Of a stretch of 64,000 nt of DNA, positions 1 to 8,885 are shown in pieces. This DNA comes from Rhodoferax sp. OV413. Lineage in GTDB: Bacteria > Pseudomonadota > Gammaproteobacteria > Burkholderiales > Burkholderiaceae_C. Positions within the stretch are counted from its first letter, which is position 1. Every line of letters starts with the position of its first letter. The stretch is taken from NCBI RefSeq assembly GCF_900104385.1, contig NZ_FNJA01000004.1, forward strand, positions 310,001 to 374,000. The letters run 5' to 3'. A program made the translations under genes and the position numbers. The notes under the pieces were generated by a model. It was not told the origin of the DNA. It searched no databases and was given only the letters and a program-made list of their open reading frames with translations.

Positions 1-855
1 CACCGCGCGGATCGATGTGGAGGTTGGCGGCTTCGGCCGGGCCGGCCGCAAGGGCCGGGGTGGCCGGGCGGGCAAACTGGTGCTGCTCCACACCTGGGCG
101 CCCTCGACAAACACCTTGAGCTCACCCGGCTCGAACTTAGCCCAGGGCTCGTCGGCCGTCAGCGGTTCGGTGGCGATCAGCACCATGCGGTCGCTTTCGC
201 TATTGGTCTGGCGCAGGTCGAGCGTCATGTCGCAGTCGATCAGGCGCGCGGTCTGGAACGGATGCTGGCGCGACAGCCAGCTCAGGTTGGTTGAGCAATG
301 CGCAAACATGGCCTCGCCGTTGGACAGCAGGAAATTGAAAGTGCCATGGCTGGCGATGCGCCGCGACAGGTCGGCCAGCACCGGCGCCAGCTGCTTCCAG
401 TTGGGCGGGCAGGCGTCTTTGAAGGCGCTGCGCAGTTCCTGCAGCATCCAGCAAAAGGCTTTTTCGCTGTCGGTCGTGCCCACAGGCAGGTAGTTGCCGC
501 GCAGCCGCGGGTGGTAGTTCTTCAGGTCGCCGTTGTGGCAGAACACCCAGTGCTGACCCAGCCATTCGCGCTGGAACGGGTGGCAGTTGGACAGGGTGAC
601 TGCGCCCTGGGTCGCCTTGCGGATGTGCGCGAGCACCGACTTGGACTTGATCGGGTAGCTGCGCACAAAGTCGGCCAGGGCCGAGTCGCTGGCCCGGCCG
701 TCGTCTATGAACACCCGGCAGCCGGTGCGCTCGTGGAAGGCAATGCCCCAACCATCAGCATGCTCGCCGGTCTGCCCGCCGCGGGCCGAGAAGCCGGTGA
801 ACGAGAAATTGATGCTGGCAGTGCTGTTGCAATTCATTGCAAGCATTTGGCACAT
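1..855 (-). CDS. class II glutamine amidotransferase, YafJ-like (3' end outside window)
   Basis: The reading frame is open from an ATG at 853-855 to the window edge, 285 codons without a stop, so the C-terminus is missing. The protein begins MCQMLAMNC; Cys2 after Met removal is the expected N-terminal nucleophile of Ntn-type class II glutamine amidotransferases. Further family signatures are GEHADGWGIAFHE, an AHIRKATQG segment and FCHNGDLKNY, which form the glutaminase pocket. This matches the stand-alone YafJ/EgtC-like amidotransferases, which hydrolyse glutamine and pass on ammonia to an unknown acceptor. The next gene upstream on this strand would lie beyond dcd, which is on the same strand and ends 78 bp away. 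The family is clear; the substrate is unknown. Confidence 0.85.
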   Translation of the reverse strand, partial: MCQMLAMNCNSTASINFSFTGFSARGGQTGEHADGWGIAFHERTGCRVFIDDGRASDSALADFVRSYPIKSKSVLAHIRKATQGAVTLSNCHPFQREWLGQHWVFCHNGDLKNYHPRLRGNYLPVGTTDSEKAFCWMLQELRSAFKDACPPNWKQLAPVLADLSRRIASHGTFNFLLSNGEAMFAHCSTNLSWLSRQHPFQTARLIDCDMTLDLRQTNSESDRMVLIATEPLTADEPWAKFEPGELKVFVEGAQVWSSTSLPARPPRPLRPARPKPPTSTSIRAV

Positions 856-933
856 GGTGGTTTCTTTCCTTGCTTTCCTAGGTCTAGCCGAATGCCCTGC
901 AAGAATCAGGCCCTGGAGCTGTGCAGCCCGGGC

Positions 934-1500
934 CTACGCTCTGGGCAGAGTGACGCCGCTCTGGCCCTGGTACTTGCCGCCACGGTCTTTGTAGCTGACT
1001 TCGCAGACCTCGTCGCTTTCGAAAAACAGCACCTGGGCACAGCCCTCGCCTGCGTAGATTTTGGCTGGTAGCGGCGTGGTGTTACTGAATTCCAGCGTCA
1101 CATAGCCTTCCCATTCGGGCTCGAACGGCGTCACGTTGACGATGATGCCGCAGCGCGCGTAAGTGCTTTTGCCCAGGCAGATGGTCAGCACATTGCGCGG
1201 AATGCGGAAGTACTCGACCGTGCGGGCCAGCGCAAAACTGTTCGGCGGGATGATGCAGCTGTCGCCCGAAAAATCAACGAAGCTCTTTTCGTCGAAGTTC
1301 TTCGGGTCGACCACGGTGCTGTGGATATTGGTGAAGACCTTGAATTCAGGCGCGCAGCGGATGTCGTAGCCGTAGCTGCTGGTGCCGTAGCTGATGATCT
1401 TGTGGCCTTCGCGTTCGCGGATCTGGCCGGGCTCGAAGGGCTCGATCATGCCGGTTTGCTCGGCCATGCGGCGAATCCATTTGTCGCTTTTGATAGTCAT
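934..1500 (-). CDS. dcd: dCTP deaminase
   Basis: This 188-residue protein has the length of the homotrimeric dCTP deaminases that convert dCTP to dUTP and ammonia, feeding dUMP and thus dTMP synthesis. The start [15 protein letters not shown] is typical of proteobacterial Dcd. Conserved active-site segments are visible: the [10 protein letters not shown] stretch with Ser and Arg, and [18 protein letters not shown] carrying the catalytic Glu. The C-terminal [15 protein letters not shown] tail closes over the nucleotide. It lies 78 bp from the amidotransferase gene on the same strand. thyA, the downstream user of dUMP, is also in this window but far away at 59.6 kb. Confidence 0.96.
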   Translation of the reverse strand: MTIKSDKWIRRMAEQTGMIEPFEPGQIREREGHKIISYGTSSYGYDIRCAPEFKVFTNIHSTVVDPKNFDEKSFVDFSGDSCIIPPNSFALARTVEYFRIPRNVLTICLGKSTYARCGIIVNVTPFEPEWEGYVTLEFSNTTPLPAKIYAGEGCAQVLFFESDEVCEVSYKDRGGKYQGQSGVTLPRA

Positions 1501-1550
1501 ACGGAAATCTCTCAGGTAAGTGCGGATTGTAGCGCGCAGGTGTGCAACAT

Positions 1551-1610
1551 CGCTACCAAATTAATAGCTATATCAATATATGAATAAAGCGGTAGCAGCC
1601 TATTGGGCTT
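1551..1610 (+). repeat. candidate copy of the ~55-bp dispersed repeat (degenerate)
   Basis: The gap between dcd and guaD holds a GCTACC(N6)AATAGCTA core followed about 25 bp later by GCGGTAGCAGCC. This lines up with the better copies at 4393-4449 and 7830-7888, but the right half is diverged. It overlaps the last codons of guaD. Confidence 0.4.
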
Positions 1611-2883
1611 GGGAAATCACAGTGCGCTCGACGGCCCGGTCGTCGGCCAGGATGATCAGCGAGAACAGCAGCTCGTCCAGGCTCTGGGCGCGCGCCGTCT
1701 TGCGCGCCAGCAAGGGCGTGGCCTGCGGGTTCAGCACCAGGAAGTCGGCCTCGCAGCCGACCGCCAGATTACCGATCACCCCACCCAGGCCCAGTGCCTG
1801 GGCCGCGCCCGCCGTGTGCTGCCACCACAGGTTTTGCGGGTTCAGCGACAGGCCGGGCTTGGTCTGGCCTTCGCGGCCCACATAGTAGGCCGCGCGCATG
1901 GTGTGGAACGGGCTGAAGCTGGTGCCGCCGCCCACATCGCTGGCCAAGCCGTAGCCAAAGCCGATGCGGTCTGCGCCCTCGTAGTCAAAAAAGCCGCTGC
2001 CCAAAAACAGATTGCTGGTCGGGCTGATGGCCGCCACCGTGCCGCTGTCGCGCATCAGCGCGCGGTCGGTGTCGTCGAAGTGGATGCAGTGCGCATACAC
2101 CGCGCGCGGGCGCAGCAGGCCAAAGTCTTCATACACGCTGAGGTAACTGCGCGCATCGGGATAGAGATCGCGCACCCAGGCGATCTCGCCCAGGTTTTCG
2201 GCCACGTGCGACTGCACCCAGACATCCGGGTAGCGCGCCGCCAACTCGCCCGCGCCGCGCAGCTGGGCCGCGCTGCTGGTGGGCACGAAGCGCGGGGTGA
2301 TGGCGTAACCCAGCCGGTCCACGCCATGCCAGCGCTGGATCAGCGCCTCGGTGTCGAGCAGGCTTTGCTCGGTGTCATCGCGCACGCCGTCGGGGGAATT
2401 CTGGTCTTGCAGCACCTTGCCGGTGATCAGGCGCAGCTGCTGTTGCTGAGCCTCGGCGAACAAGGCGTTGACCGAGCTGGGGTGCGAGGTGGCAAAGGCC
2501 AGCGCGCTGGTCACGCCGTTGCGCAGCAGCTCTGCTATGAAAAAACCAGCTACCTCCGCAGCATATTCGGGCGCTACAAAGCGTTTTTCTGCAGGAAATG
2601 TGTAGTTCTCCAGCCAGGGCAGCAGGCCGTCGGCAGGCGCACCGATGATGTCGGTCTGCGGGTAGTGGATGTGCATGTCGACAAAGCCCGGCGCCAGGAT
2701 GCGGCCTGGTAGATGTTCGACAGCCAGGCCCGGGAAATCCTGGGCCACAGTACGGTAGGCGCCCACAGCCTGGACCACCTGGGCGCCCTGGCTATTCGGT
2801 CCGACCACCAGCAGGCCATCTTCCTCGTAGATGGCGGAATGGTCAGGGGCAAAACGGAGGATCGCGGCACGGTAAGCTTTCAT
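1600..2883 (-). CDS. guaD: guanine deaminase
   Basis: This is a 427-residue amidohydrolase that converts guanine to xanthine and ammonia. The TIM-barrel zinc motif FVDMHIHYPQTD (HxH) comes early. QSHVAENLGEIAWVR, YAHCIHFDDTD and ASDVGGGTSFSP supply the later His and Asp ligands and are diagnostic of GuaD rather than of cytosine or adenosine deaminases. I chose the ATG at 2881-2883 (MKAYRAAIL) over an upstream in-frame ATG 18 bp earlier, because homologues begin near there. The gene adds to a nitrogen/purine theme with the NCS1-type sensor and the urease cluster at 9-17.5 kb. Part of a dispersed repeat (2531-2588) falls inside it, within an AEVAGFFIAELL helix. Confidence 0.95.
   Translation of the reverse strand: MKAYRAAILRFAPDHSAIYEEDGLLVVGPNSQGAQVVQAVGAYRTVAQDFPGLAVEHLPGRILAPGFVDMHIHYPQTDIIGAPADGLLPWLENYTFPAEKRFVAPEYAAEVAGFFIAELLRNGVTSALAFATSHPSSVNALFAEAQQQQLRLITGKVLQDQNSPDGVRDDTEQSLLDTEALIQRWHGVDRLGYAITPRFVPTSSAAQLRGAGELAARYPDVWVQSHVAENLGEIAWVRDLYPDARSYLSVYEDFGLLRPRAVYAHCIHFDDTDRALMRDSGTVAAISPTSNLFLGSGFFDYEGADRIGFGYGLASDVGGGTSFSPFHTMRAAYYVGREGQTKPGLSLNPQNLWWQHTAGAAQALGLGGVIGNLAVGCEADFLVLNPQATPLLARKTARAQSLDELLFSLIILADDRAVERTVISQAQ
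2531..2588 (+). repeat. dispersed repeat copy inside guaD
   Basis: The plus strand shows GCTATG(N5)CCAGCTACC(N)CCGCAG, then GGGCGCTACAAAGC and a T-run, with the spacing of the intergenic copies. Here it is read as coding sequence on the minus strand (around residues 100-118 of guanine deaminase). It could be an insertion that stayed in frame or a chance resemblance. Confidence 0.4.
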
Positions 2884-2941
2884 ACCCCCGAGCTTACGCA
2901 TAATTCAGCCCGTTTGACATCCACCCCCATCCACCCAGTCC

Positions 2942-3718
2942 ATGCCCGCTACCGCCCTGCCCCCTATTCCCACCCGCACTGCCGAGCTGGCCCAGATCAC
3001 CCCCGCGCAATGGGCCGCCGTGCTGGCCAGCCCGGCCGACCAGGCCGGCCCCTGGGTGCAGGCCGCCGCACAGCTGGGCAGCGCTAACGCGCAAGCCGTG
3101 CTCGGCCAATGGCTGCTGGACGGCCACGGCCTGGAGCGCAATCCGGCGCTGGCCCTTCAGTGGTTTCTGCGCGCCGCCGCCCAGGATCACCCCATGGGCA
3201 TGAACATGGCCGGCCGCTGCCTGGAAAACGGCTGGGGCGCGCCCATCGACATGGCGCGTGCCGTAGCCTGGTACCAAAAGGCCGCCGCCACCGGCCTGGA
3301 CGCCGGCCTGTACAACCTGGCCAACCAGCTGGCCGCCGGCAAAAGCATCGCCCAAGACCATGCCGCCGCGCTCAAGCTCTACCAGCAGGCCGCCGACCTG
3401 GGCCACGCCAAGTCCATGACCAAGATCGGCCTCTATTACGAGAACGGCCAGGTGGTGGAAAAGGACGAGGAAGCCGCCTTCTTCTGCTACCAGGAAGCCG
3501 CCCAGGGCGGCGACTTCCGCGGCCAGTTCAACTATGCAGGCATGCTGGCGGCACGCGGCCGCCTGGCCGAGGCGCTGGAGTGGCTGGAAAAAGTGCCCAA
3601 GACCGCCACCCCGGCCTATCTGCAGCAGGTGGGCGCGCTGCTGGAACGGTCCAGCTACGCGGAGTTCCAGCAGATCGGCGAGCGCATGCGCGCGCTGGCG
3701 GACAGCAAGACCGCCTGA
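2942..3718 (+). CDS. Sel1-like tetratricopeptide repeat protein
   Basis: This 258-residue soluble protein has no evident signal peptide. It contains about four Sel1-type repeats of roughly 36 residues with the usual A..LG....G.G...D...A..W..KAA pattern; for example GRCLENGWG, IDMARAVAWYQKAA and KIGLYYENGQVVEKDEEAA. Sel1 repeats form alpha-solenoids that bind other proteins. Nothing in the sequence gives a catalytic role, and the partner is unknown. The start is the first ATG, 58 bp from the divergent guaD start. The next gene on the strand begins 66 bp after its stop. Confidence 0.85.
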   Translation: MPATALPPIPTRTAELAQITPAQWAAVLASPADQAGPWVQAAAQLGSANAQAVLGQWLLDGHGLERNPALALQWFLRAAAQDHPMGMNMAGRCLENGWGAPIDMARAVAWYQKAAATGLDAGLYNLANQLAAGKSIAQDHAAALKLYQQAADLGHAKSMTKIGLYYENGQVVEKDEEAAFFCYQEAAQGGDFRGQFNYAGMLAARGRLAEALEWLEKVPKTATPAYLQQVGALLERSSYAEFQQIGERMRALADSKTA

Positions 3719-3784
3719 ATTACCAGCCAGGGGTGACTACACTCCAGTGCTCGCTCTGCCCCTTATTCTTTACAGACTCCCCCA

Positions 3785-4390
3785 ATGGACTTTTTCATCC
3801 TGGCGATCCTGGTCGCCATCGGCATCTTCGTACTCAACGGGCAGGACCAGCGCCGGCGCATCGCCCTGCTGGGCAGCCACCTCAGCCAGTACCAGATCGA
3901 AAAGCTGATGGAAGCCCTGACCCAGGGCTATCTGCGCGCGCTGGGAGAAAAAGACGAGGAGCGCCGCACCCAGATCTGGAACCTGCTGAGCACCACCGAA
4001 ACCCAGCTGTGCGAACAGTTCAGCCGCTTCGCCACCAGCTTTGCCCGGGTGCCGGCCGAGGAAACCCGGGTCAGCAAGATCGCCTTTGCGATTCCCTACA
4101 TCGACAAACTGCTGCCTCAGGCCACCTTCGACCTGCGCCAGGCTTTTGCCATCCACGCCAAAGGCATGGCCGATACGGTGCAGAACACCGCCCAGCGCTC
4201 GCCCAAGGACAAGGCTTTCACCATGTCGGCCGAGCTGTTCCTGATGCAGCACACCTGCCACTGGTTCTGCAAATCCAAGGTCGTGGCCTCGGCCCGGATG
4301 CTGGCCCGGCACCAGACAGCCTACGCGCAGCTGCTGGAGGCGGTATCGCCCGGCACGCGCAAAGCCTATAGCAGCCTGATCGAGAGTTAA
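3785..4390 (+). CDS. hypothetical membrane-anchored protein
   Basis: The product is 201 residues. The first ~18 residues (MDFFILAILVAIGIFVLN) form one hydrophobic helix, probably an uncleaved N-terminal anchor. The rest is a charged, mainly helical domain with segments such as GYLRALGEKDEE and FSRFATSFARVPAEE. I do not recognise a named family. The first ATG after a 66-bp gap follows the Sel1 protein on the same strand, so the two may be co-transcribed. A dispersed repeat follows directly after the stop. Confidence 0.7.
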   Translation: MDFFILAILVAIGIFVLNGQDQRRRIALLGSHLSQYQIEKLMEALTQGYLRALGEKDEERRTQIWNLLSTTETQLCEQFSRFATSFARVPAEETRVSKIAFAIPYIDKLLPQATFDLRQAFAIHAKGMADTVQNTAQRSPKDKAFTMSAELFLMQHTCHWFCKSKVVASARMLARHQTAYAQLLEAVSPGTRKAYSSLIES

Positions 4391-4392
4391 CC

Positions 4393-4449
4393 GCTATCTA
4401 AAAAGTAGCTGCTTGCACTGGTGGAATAAGCGCCAGAGCCCTAAAACAC
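4393..4449 (+). repeat. dispersed ~55-bp intergenic repeat
   Basis: This is one of the two cleanest copies, between convergent genes. It reads GCTATC(N6)AGTAGCTGCTTGCACTGG, then AAGCGCCAGAGCCCTAAAAC. The left half is a short inverted repeat (CTAT...GTAG); the right half ends in a GCGCCAGAGCC box and an A-run. The same layout recurs at 7830-7888, almost identical in the last 15 bp. I associate such elements with Comamonadaceae genomes; the family has no function known to me. Confidence 0.65.
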
Positions 4450-5079
4450 TTACATCTCGTCAATCGCCGTGCTGCGCGCCGCGGCCTGGGCTTCCAGCGC
4501 GTAACGCTCATTGGTCTTCACATAGAAGCTGGCGCCAAAGCGGCCCACCGGCTGGTAGTGCTGCAGGCGCACGCGCCAATTCTCGGTGTCGATCAGCTCG
4601 TCACGCGCATGCATCCAGCGCACCTGGCCGATGAAGATCTGCCGGCTGGTGGTCTCCAGCGTTTCCCACAGCGTGCATTCAAACGCCACCGGCGCCTCGG
4701 CGATGCGCGGCGGCGCCACCGATGACGACGGTGCCGTGGTCAGCCCCACCGCGTCCAGCTCGCTCACATGCACCGGGAAGTTCTCGCCGCAGCGGTGCAT
4801 CTGCTCGGCCAGGTCTTCGTCGCACATGTGCACCACAAATTCCTTACTGCGCTGGATGTTCGCCGCCGTGTGCTTGAGATGCCCGTCTTTCAGCCGGTTG
4901 ATGCTGAGCATCACGATGGGCGGCTCCTCGCCCAGCATATTGAACATGCTGAACGGCGCGGCGTTGACCACGCCGTCTTCGCCCAAGGTGGTGACCAGCG
5001 CAATCGGCCGCGGCACGATCAGGCTGGCCATCATCTTGTAGCGCTGGTATTCGGTCAGGGTGGCGAAGTCGATATTCAT
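4450..5079 (-). CDS. flavin reductase-like (FMN-binding split barrel) protein
   Basis: This is a 209-residue protein of the flavin_reduct/split-barrel family. The N-terminal LIVPRPIALVTTLGEDGVVN strand pair and the NAAPFSMFNMLGEEPP segment that follows bind the FMN phosphate and isoalloxazine in this family. A conserved DGHLKHTAANI stretch follows, and near the end comes QHYQPVGRFGASFYVKT. Many members are annotated only as flavin reductase-like. They may be oxygenase reductase components or bind FMN as a cofactor. I used the ATG at 5077-5079 (MNIDFATLTEYQRYKMMAS) because homology begins there; an upstream in-frame ATG at 5184 would add 35 low-similarity residues. Confidence 0.85.
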   Translation of the reverse strand: MNIDFATLTEYQRYKMMASLIVPRPIALVTTLGEDGVVNAAPFSMFNMLGEEPPIVMLSINRLKDGHLKHTAANIQRSKEFVVHMCDEDLAEQMHRCGENFPVHVSELDAVGLTTAPSSSVAPPRIAEAPVAFECTLWETLETTSRQIFIGQVRWMHARDELIDTENWRVRLQHYQPVGRFGASFYVKTNERYALEAQAAARSTAIDEM

Positions 5080-5435
5080 GGGACGCAATAGTGGGTTGAA
5101 AAGGGGGCCGGCGTGCCGGCTGCCATGGCAGGAGCCCAGCAATATGCGTACCCACATGGCAAGCCTATCGGAGGAACCGGCCATGGATTTTTATCACTTT
5201 GGATATTCCCGCAGATTTGCGGTGCAATCGGGCCTGCAGCGCCATTGAGGCCCCAAAACGCCTGCGTCAGCCCGTGAAATGCGGAAAAACTACCGAAAAC
5301 AGGCCGCTGAAATGCACGAAATACTTTCATATTTATGCTTTCGTGTCATTTTCCACGCCTGCAAAAGAATCATATAAACCATTTGTATCAATTTTATTTA
5401 AAATTCACACACCGCAACATAACGACAACGCAACG
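5080..5435. other. intergenic region without a recognisable gene
   Basis: These 356 bp separate the divergent flavin-reductase-like gene and cheW. The last ~110 bp are distinctly A+T-rich and probably carry the cheW-mcp promoter. I could not pick out a convincing sigma-28 or sigma-70 box, nor a small ORF with a ribosome binding site. Confidence 0.6.
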
Positions 5436-5933
5436 ATGCACATACCCGCCCCTCAGCCCAGCACCAGCGCCACGGCAGCGCTGGGCGCCACCAGCGAATA
5501 CCTCTCCTTCCGGCTCGGGCCGGTGGAATACGGCATTGACATCCTGAAAGTGCAGGAGATCCGTTCTTATGCCAAGCCGACCCACATTGCCAATGCGCCC
5601 GACGAATGGCTGGGCGTGATCAATCTGCGCGGCGTGATCGTGCCGATCATTGATTTGCGGCTCAAGCTGCACTGCGCCACCGCCGCCTACACGGCTACCA
5701 CCGTCGTCGTGGTTTTGAACCTGGAACACCAGGTCATCGGCGTGGTGGTGGATGCGGTTTCAGATGTCGTGCAGCTGGAGCCCGCCTGCGTGCAACCGGC
5801 ACCCACGCTGCACCCCGATGCCGACGTCAACGCCATTACCGGCCTGGCCAACCTGGGCGAACGCATGCTCGTGCTGCTGGATACCGAAGCCCTGTTGGGC
5901 AAGCCTGCCACCAGCGCCGCCGCCGTCCACTAA
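5436..5933 (+). CDS. cheW: CheW chemotaxis coupling protein
   Basis: This is a 165-residue single-domain CheW that links chemoreceptors to the CheA kinase. The fold's hallmarks are clear: EYLSFRLGPVEYGIDILKVQEI, then PDEWLGVINLRGVIVPIIDLRLKL, HQVIGVVVDAVSDVVQL and a closing ITGLANLGERMLVLLDTEALL. I placed the start at the ATG at 5436, giving a short Ala/Ser/Thr-rich leader before the domain; the frame stays open for 240 bp upstream without homology. The chemoreceptor gene follows 36 bp later, so the two likely form an operon. No cheA, cheY, cheR or cheB lies in the window. Confidence 0.93.
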   Translation: MHIPAPQPSTSATAALGATSEYLSFRLGPVEYGIDILKVQEIRSYAKPTHIANAPDEWLGVINLRGVIVPIIDLRLKLHCATAAYTATTVVVVLNLEHQVIGVVVDAVSDVVQLEPACVQPAPTLHPDADVNAITGLANLGERMLVLLDTEALLGKPATSAAAVH

Positions 5934-5969
5934 TCAATAACCCACCCCATTTAATCCAAGAGACTTCCC

Positions 5970-7712
5970 ATGAACTTCAAGAACTTCACCGTCAAAGGCC
6001 AGCTCAGCTTTGCCTTTGGCCTGCTGGCCGCCCTGGTACTGGCCATCTCCCTCGCCGCCCTGAACGCGCTGAGCAATACCAATAGCAACTTCACCGAATA
6101 CAACCAGATCAACGTAGCGCAAAGCCAGCTGGTGACGGACGTGCGTGGTGCCGTCAACCGCCGCGCGATTGCCGCCCGCAACCTGGTGCTGGTATCCGCC
6201 CCCGAAGATATCGCCGCGGAAAAGCAGGCCGTGACCCAAGCCCACCAGGACACCCAGGACAGCCTGCTGAAACTGAACAAGGCCATCCAGCAGAACCCCA
6301 AAACCAGCGCCGAAGAACGCAAGCTGGTGGAAGAAATCAACCGGGTCGAAGGCCTGTACGGCCCCGTCGCGCTCGACATCGTGAAGCTGGCCCTGGACGG
6401 CAAGAAGGACGAAGCCATCGCCAAGATGAACAAGGAATGCCGCCCCCTGCTGGCCGCCCTGCTGACCGCAGCCAAAAACTACCAAAGCTTCAGCAGCAAG
6501 GGCGGTGTCGAAAGCGTGGCCAGTGCCGCCGCCGACTACCAACACGCCAAGCTGCAGCTGATGGCCTTCAGCCTGCTGGCCGTCGCCGCAGCCGCAGCCC
6601 TGGGTGTGCTGATTACCCGCAACCTGGTAGGCGCTCTGGGCGGCGAACCCGCCGTGGCGGCCGACCTGGCCCGCGCTGTGGCCCAAGGCGACCTGACCAT
6701 GCCGATTACCGTCAAGCCCGGCGACAGCAGCAGCCTGATGGCCCAGCTCAAAGCCATGCAGGACAGCCTGGTGGGTGTGGTGTCCCACGTGCGCCAAAGC
6801 GCCGATGGCGTAGCCACCGCCAGCGCCGAGATCGCCCAGGGCAATAGCGACCTGTCTAGCCGCACCGAACAACAAGCCGGCGCCCTGGAAGAAACCGCCG
6901 CCTCCATGGAAGAACTCTCCAGCACCGTACGGCAGAACGCCGACAGCGCCCACCAGGCCAACCAGCTGGCCGTGAATGCATCGACCGTGGCCGTGCAAGG
7001 CGGCGCCGTGGTCAACCAGGTGGTAGACACCATGAAGGACATCAACGACAGCAGCAAGAAGATTTCCGACATCATCAGCGTGATCGACGGCATCGCCTTC
7101 CAGACCAATATCCTGGCGCTGAATGCGGCTGTGGAAGCTGCCCGTGCCGGCGAACAAGGCCGCGGTTTTGCGGTGGTGGCCTCCGAAGTGCGCAACCTGG
7201 CCCAGCGCAGCGCAGCCGCGGCCAAGGAGATCAAGACCCTGATCGACAACAGCGTGAGCCAGGTGGAGCAAGGCAGCAACCTGGTGGCCAAAGCCGGCAG
7301 CACCATGACCGAGGTGGTCACCGCCATCCGCCGGGTGACCGACATCATTGGCGAAGTCAGCTCGGCCAGCAGCGAGCAGAGCCAGGGCGTAGCCCAGGTG
7401 GGCACCGCCATCACCCAGATGGACCAGGTGACGCAGCAGAATGCCGCCCTGGTCGAAGAATCGGCGGCAGCCGCCAACAGCCTGCAGACCCAGGCCGAAC
7501 AGCTGCTGCAATCGGTGGCCGTGTTCAAGCTCGCCGCCAACACCGGTAGCTATGCCACTCCGGCCGCCCGCCCCCAAGAACGGCGCAGCCCTGAGCGGGC
7601 CAAAAATGTGACTCGCCCGGTCTTCGGCGCCAGCAAGCTGGCCGCCCCCAAGCTCAGCATGCCCAAGACCGCCCTGGCCGCAGCCGGCGGCGGCGACTGG
7701 TCCAACTTCTAA
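5970..7712 (+). CDS. methyl-accepting chemotaxis protein
   Basis: This 580-residue chemoreceptor starts with a transmembrane helix (about residues 12-32). A periplasmic four-helix-bundle sensor of ~155 residues follows, then a second TM around 190-210 ([19 protein letters not shown]), HAMP, and a long signalling coiled coil. The hairpin tip that contacts CheA/CheW is present ([20 protein letters not shown], then [19 protein letters not shown]). Glu/Gln pairs such as [16 protein letters not shown] are candidate methylation sites. The extreme C-terminus, GDWSNF, fits the xWxxF pattern of the CheR/CheB tether found in high-abundance receptors. The ligand cannot be read from the sequence. It is co-directional with cheW 36 bp upstream. 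Confidence 0.95.
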   Translation: MNFKNFTVKGQLSFAFGLLAALVLAISLAALNALSNTNSNFTEYNQINVAQSQLVTDVRGAVNRRAIAARNLVLVSAPEDIAAEKQAVTQAHQDTQDSLLKLNKAIQQNPKTSAEERKLVEEINRVEGLYGPVALDIVKLALDGKKDEAIAKMNKECRPLLAALLTAAKNYQSFSSKGGVESVASAAADYQHAKLQLMAFSLLAVAAAAALGVLITRNLVGALGGEPAVAADLARAVAQGDLTMPITVKPGDSSSLMAQLKAMQDSLVGVVSHVRQSADGVATASAEIAQGNSDLSSRTEQQAGALEETAASMEELSSTVRQNADSAHQANQLAVNASTVAVQGGAVVNQVVDTMKDINDSSKKISDIISVIDGIAFQTNILALNAAVEAARAGEQGRGFAVVASEVRNLAQRSAAAAKEIKTLIDNSVSQVEQGSNLVAKAGSTMTEVVTAIRRVTDIIGEVSSASSEQSQGVAQVGTAITQMDQVTQQNAALVEESAAAANSLQTQAEQLLQSVAVFKLAANTGSYATPAARPQERRSPERAKNVTRPVFGASKLAAPKLSMPKTALAAAGGGDWSNF

Positions 7713-7751
7713 AAACCGCGGCAGCCGCCTACGCGGCACGCCATCCCCCAC

Positions 7752-7802
7752 CACCGATGTCCCTGCACGCTGCTGAACAAGCAGCCGACAGGGACATCGG
7801 TG
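7752..7802 (+). terminator. nested hairpin, probable mcp terminator
   Basis: A perfect 14-bp stem joins CACCGATGTCCCTG at 7752-7765 to its complement at 7789-7802. The 23-nt loop contains a second 6-bp stem (GCTGCT/AGCAGC). It starts 39 bp after the mcp stop. Only a short T-run follows (TTTGT), so it could end transcription weakly or act as an mRNA 3' stabiliser. The gene on the other side is convergent. Confidence 0.6.
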
Positions 7803-7829
7803 TTTGTGCCAGATGAACGCAGCGGGTTT

Positions 7830-7888
7830 ACTATCTATTTAATAGCTACTAGCGCTGGTGCCATCTGCGCTACAGCCCTAAAACTTTT
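7830..7888 (+). repeat. dispersed ~55-bp intergenic repeat
   Basis: This is the second clean copy: ACTATC(N6)AATAGCTACTAGCGCTGG followed by TGCGCTACAGCCCTAAAAC. It lies between the mcp hairpin and the convergent response-regulator gene. It shares the final GCCCTAAAAC with the 4393-4449 copy. Confidence 0.65.
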
Positions 7889-7892
7889 GAAA

Positions 7893-8885
7893 CTAGCCCT
7901 CGAACTGCGGGTGCAGCTGGCGGATCTTCGTCATGGCCACGCCGGCCGCGGCAGTGCGTGTTTCTACGCCTAGCTTCACGTAGACGCGCTCCAGGTGCTT
8001 CTTCACCGTAGCCGGGCTGCTGCCCAGGATCTCGCCGATGTCGCGGTTGGTCTTGCCCTTGACCACCCAGTACAGCACCTCGGCCTCGCGGGTGGTGAGC
8101 TTGAAGCTCAGGCTCATGGCCTCGATCACCGCGGCGTCGGACACCTCGCGCATCACGATCAGCCAGTCGCCGCCGCCCTCGCTGTCGCCGGTCTGCTGGT
8201 GCAGGCGGAAGCTCAGGCGGCGCGCGCCCTGCTCCACGCTGAGGCGCGGCGGCTCGACCTGCTGTTGCGCAGCGGGTAAGTGCTGCTGCAACCAGTCGAC
8301 CACCAGCTGCGGGGTCTGTGGTGCGCTGGTGCCAAAGTAATCCATCAAAAGATCACGGGCCAGCGCGGTCTGCCACATCAGCTTGCCGTCGCTCGCGCGC
8401 ACGGTGATGCTGGCGTAGCCAAACGCGTCCAGCGCATTGCGCGCCTGGCCGGCCTGGCGCACCTGCTGGCGTGCCTGGCGCGCGCCCTGGAGATGCACGT
8501 TCATGCGGGCCAGCACTTCTTTCGGCTTGATCGGCTTGGTCACGTAGTCCACGCCGCCAGCCTCCAGTGCCGCCACCAGGTGCTCGGTCTCGGTCAGGCC
8601 GGTCATGAAGATGATGGGGATGTGGGCAGTGGCCGCGTTGGCCTTCAGCCGGCGCGCGACCTCGAAGCCGTCCATGCCGGGCATCATGGCGTCGAGCAGC
8701 ACGATGTCGGGCAGGGCCTGGGCGGCGCGCTGCAAGGCGGTTTCGCCGCGGGTGGCGACCAGCACGGTGTAGCCGGACTCGTCCAGCGCGTCGTGCAGCA
8801 CGGCCAGGTTGTCGGGCACGTCGTCAACGATCAGCACCAGGTCGCTGTTGCTGCGGTCGAGCATGGCTTTGGGTTCAGGGAGCAT
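7893..8885 (-). CDS. response regulator, REC plus LuxR-type HTH
   Basis: This is a 330-residue regulator. The receiver domain (about residues 14-130) has the acidic pair in LVLIVDDVPDN, the phospho-acceptor Asp in DIVLLDAMMPGMDGF, the conserved Thr in IIFMTGLTE and the Lys in YVTKPIKPKEVLARM. A ~115-residue linker of unknown fold follows. The C-terminal LuxR/FixJ HTH is LTTREAEVLYWVVKGKTNRD with SPATVKKHLERVYVKLGV. The start overlaps the end of the adjacent sensor-kinase gene by 11 bp; an internal ATG at 8864 would remove the overlap. It is evidently the output partner of that kinase. Its targets are unknown; the nearby urease genes are plausible. Confidence 0.93.
   Translation of the reverse strand: MLPEPKAMLDRSNSDLVLIVDDVPDNLAVLHDALDESGYTVLVATRGETALQRAAQALPDIVLLDAMMPGMDGFEVARRLKANAATAHIPIIFMTGLTETEHLVAALEAGGVDYVTKPIKPKEVLARMNVHLQGARQARQQVRQAGQARNALDAFGYASITVRASDGKLMWQTALARDLLMDYFGTSAPQTPQLVVDWLQQHLPAAQQQVEPPRLSVEQGARRLSFRLHQQTGDSEGGGDWLIVMREVSDAAVIEAMSLSFKLTTREAEVLYWVVKGKTNRDIGEILGSSPATVKKHLERVYVKLGVETRTAAAGVAMTKIRQLHPQFEG

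Noticed and set aside
5934-7754. 606-codon frame antisense to the chemoreceptor gene
   Set aside because: An artefact of GC-rich third positions in the mcp gene; low-complexity Gly/His/Ala composition.
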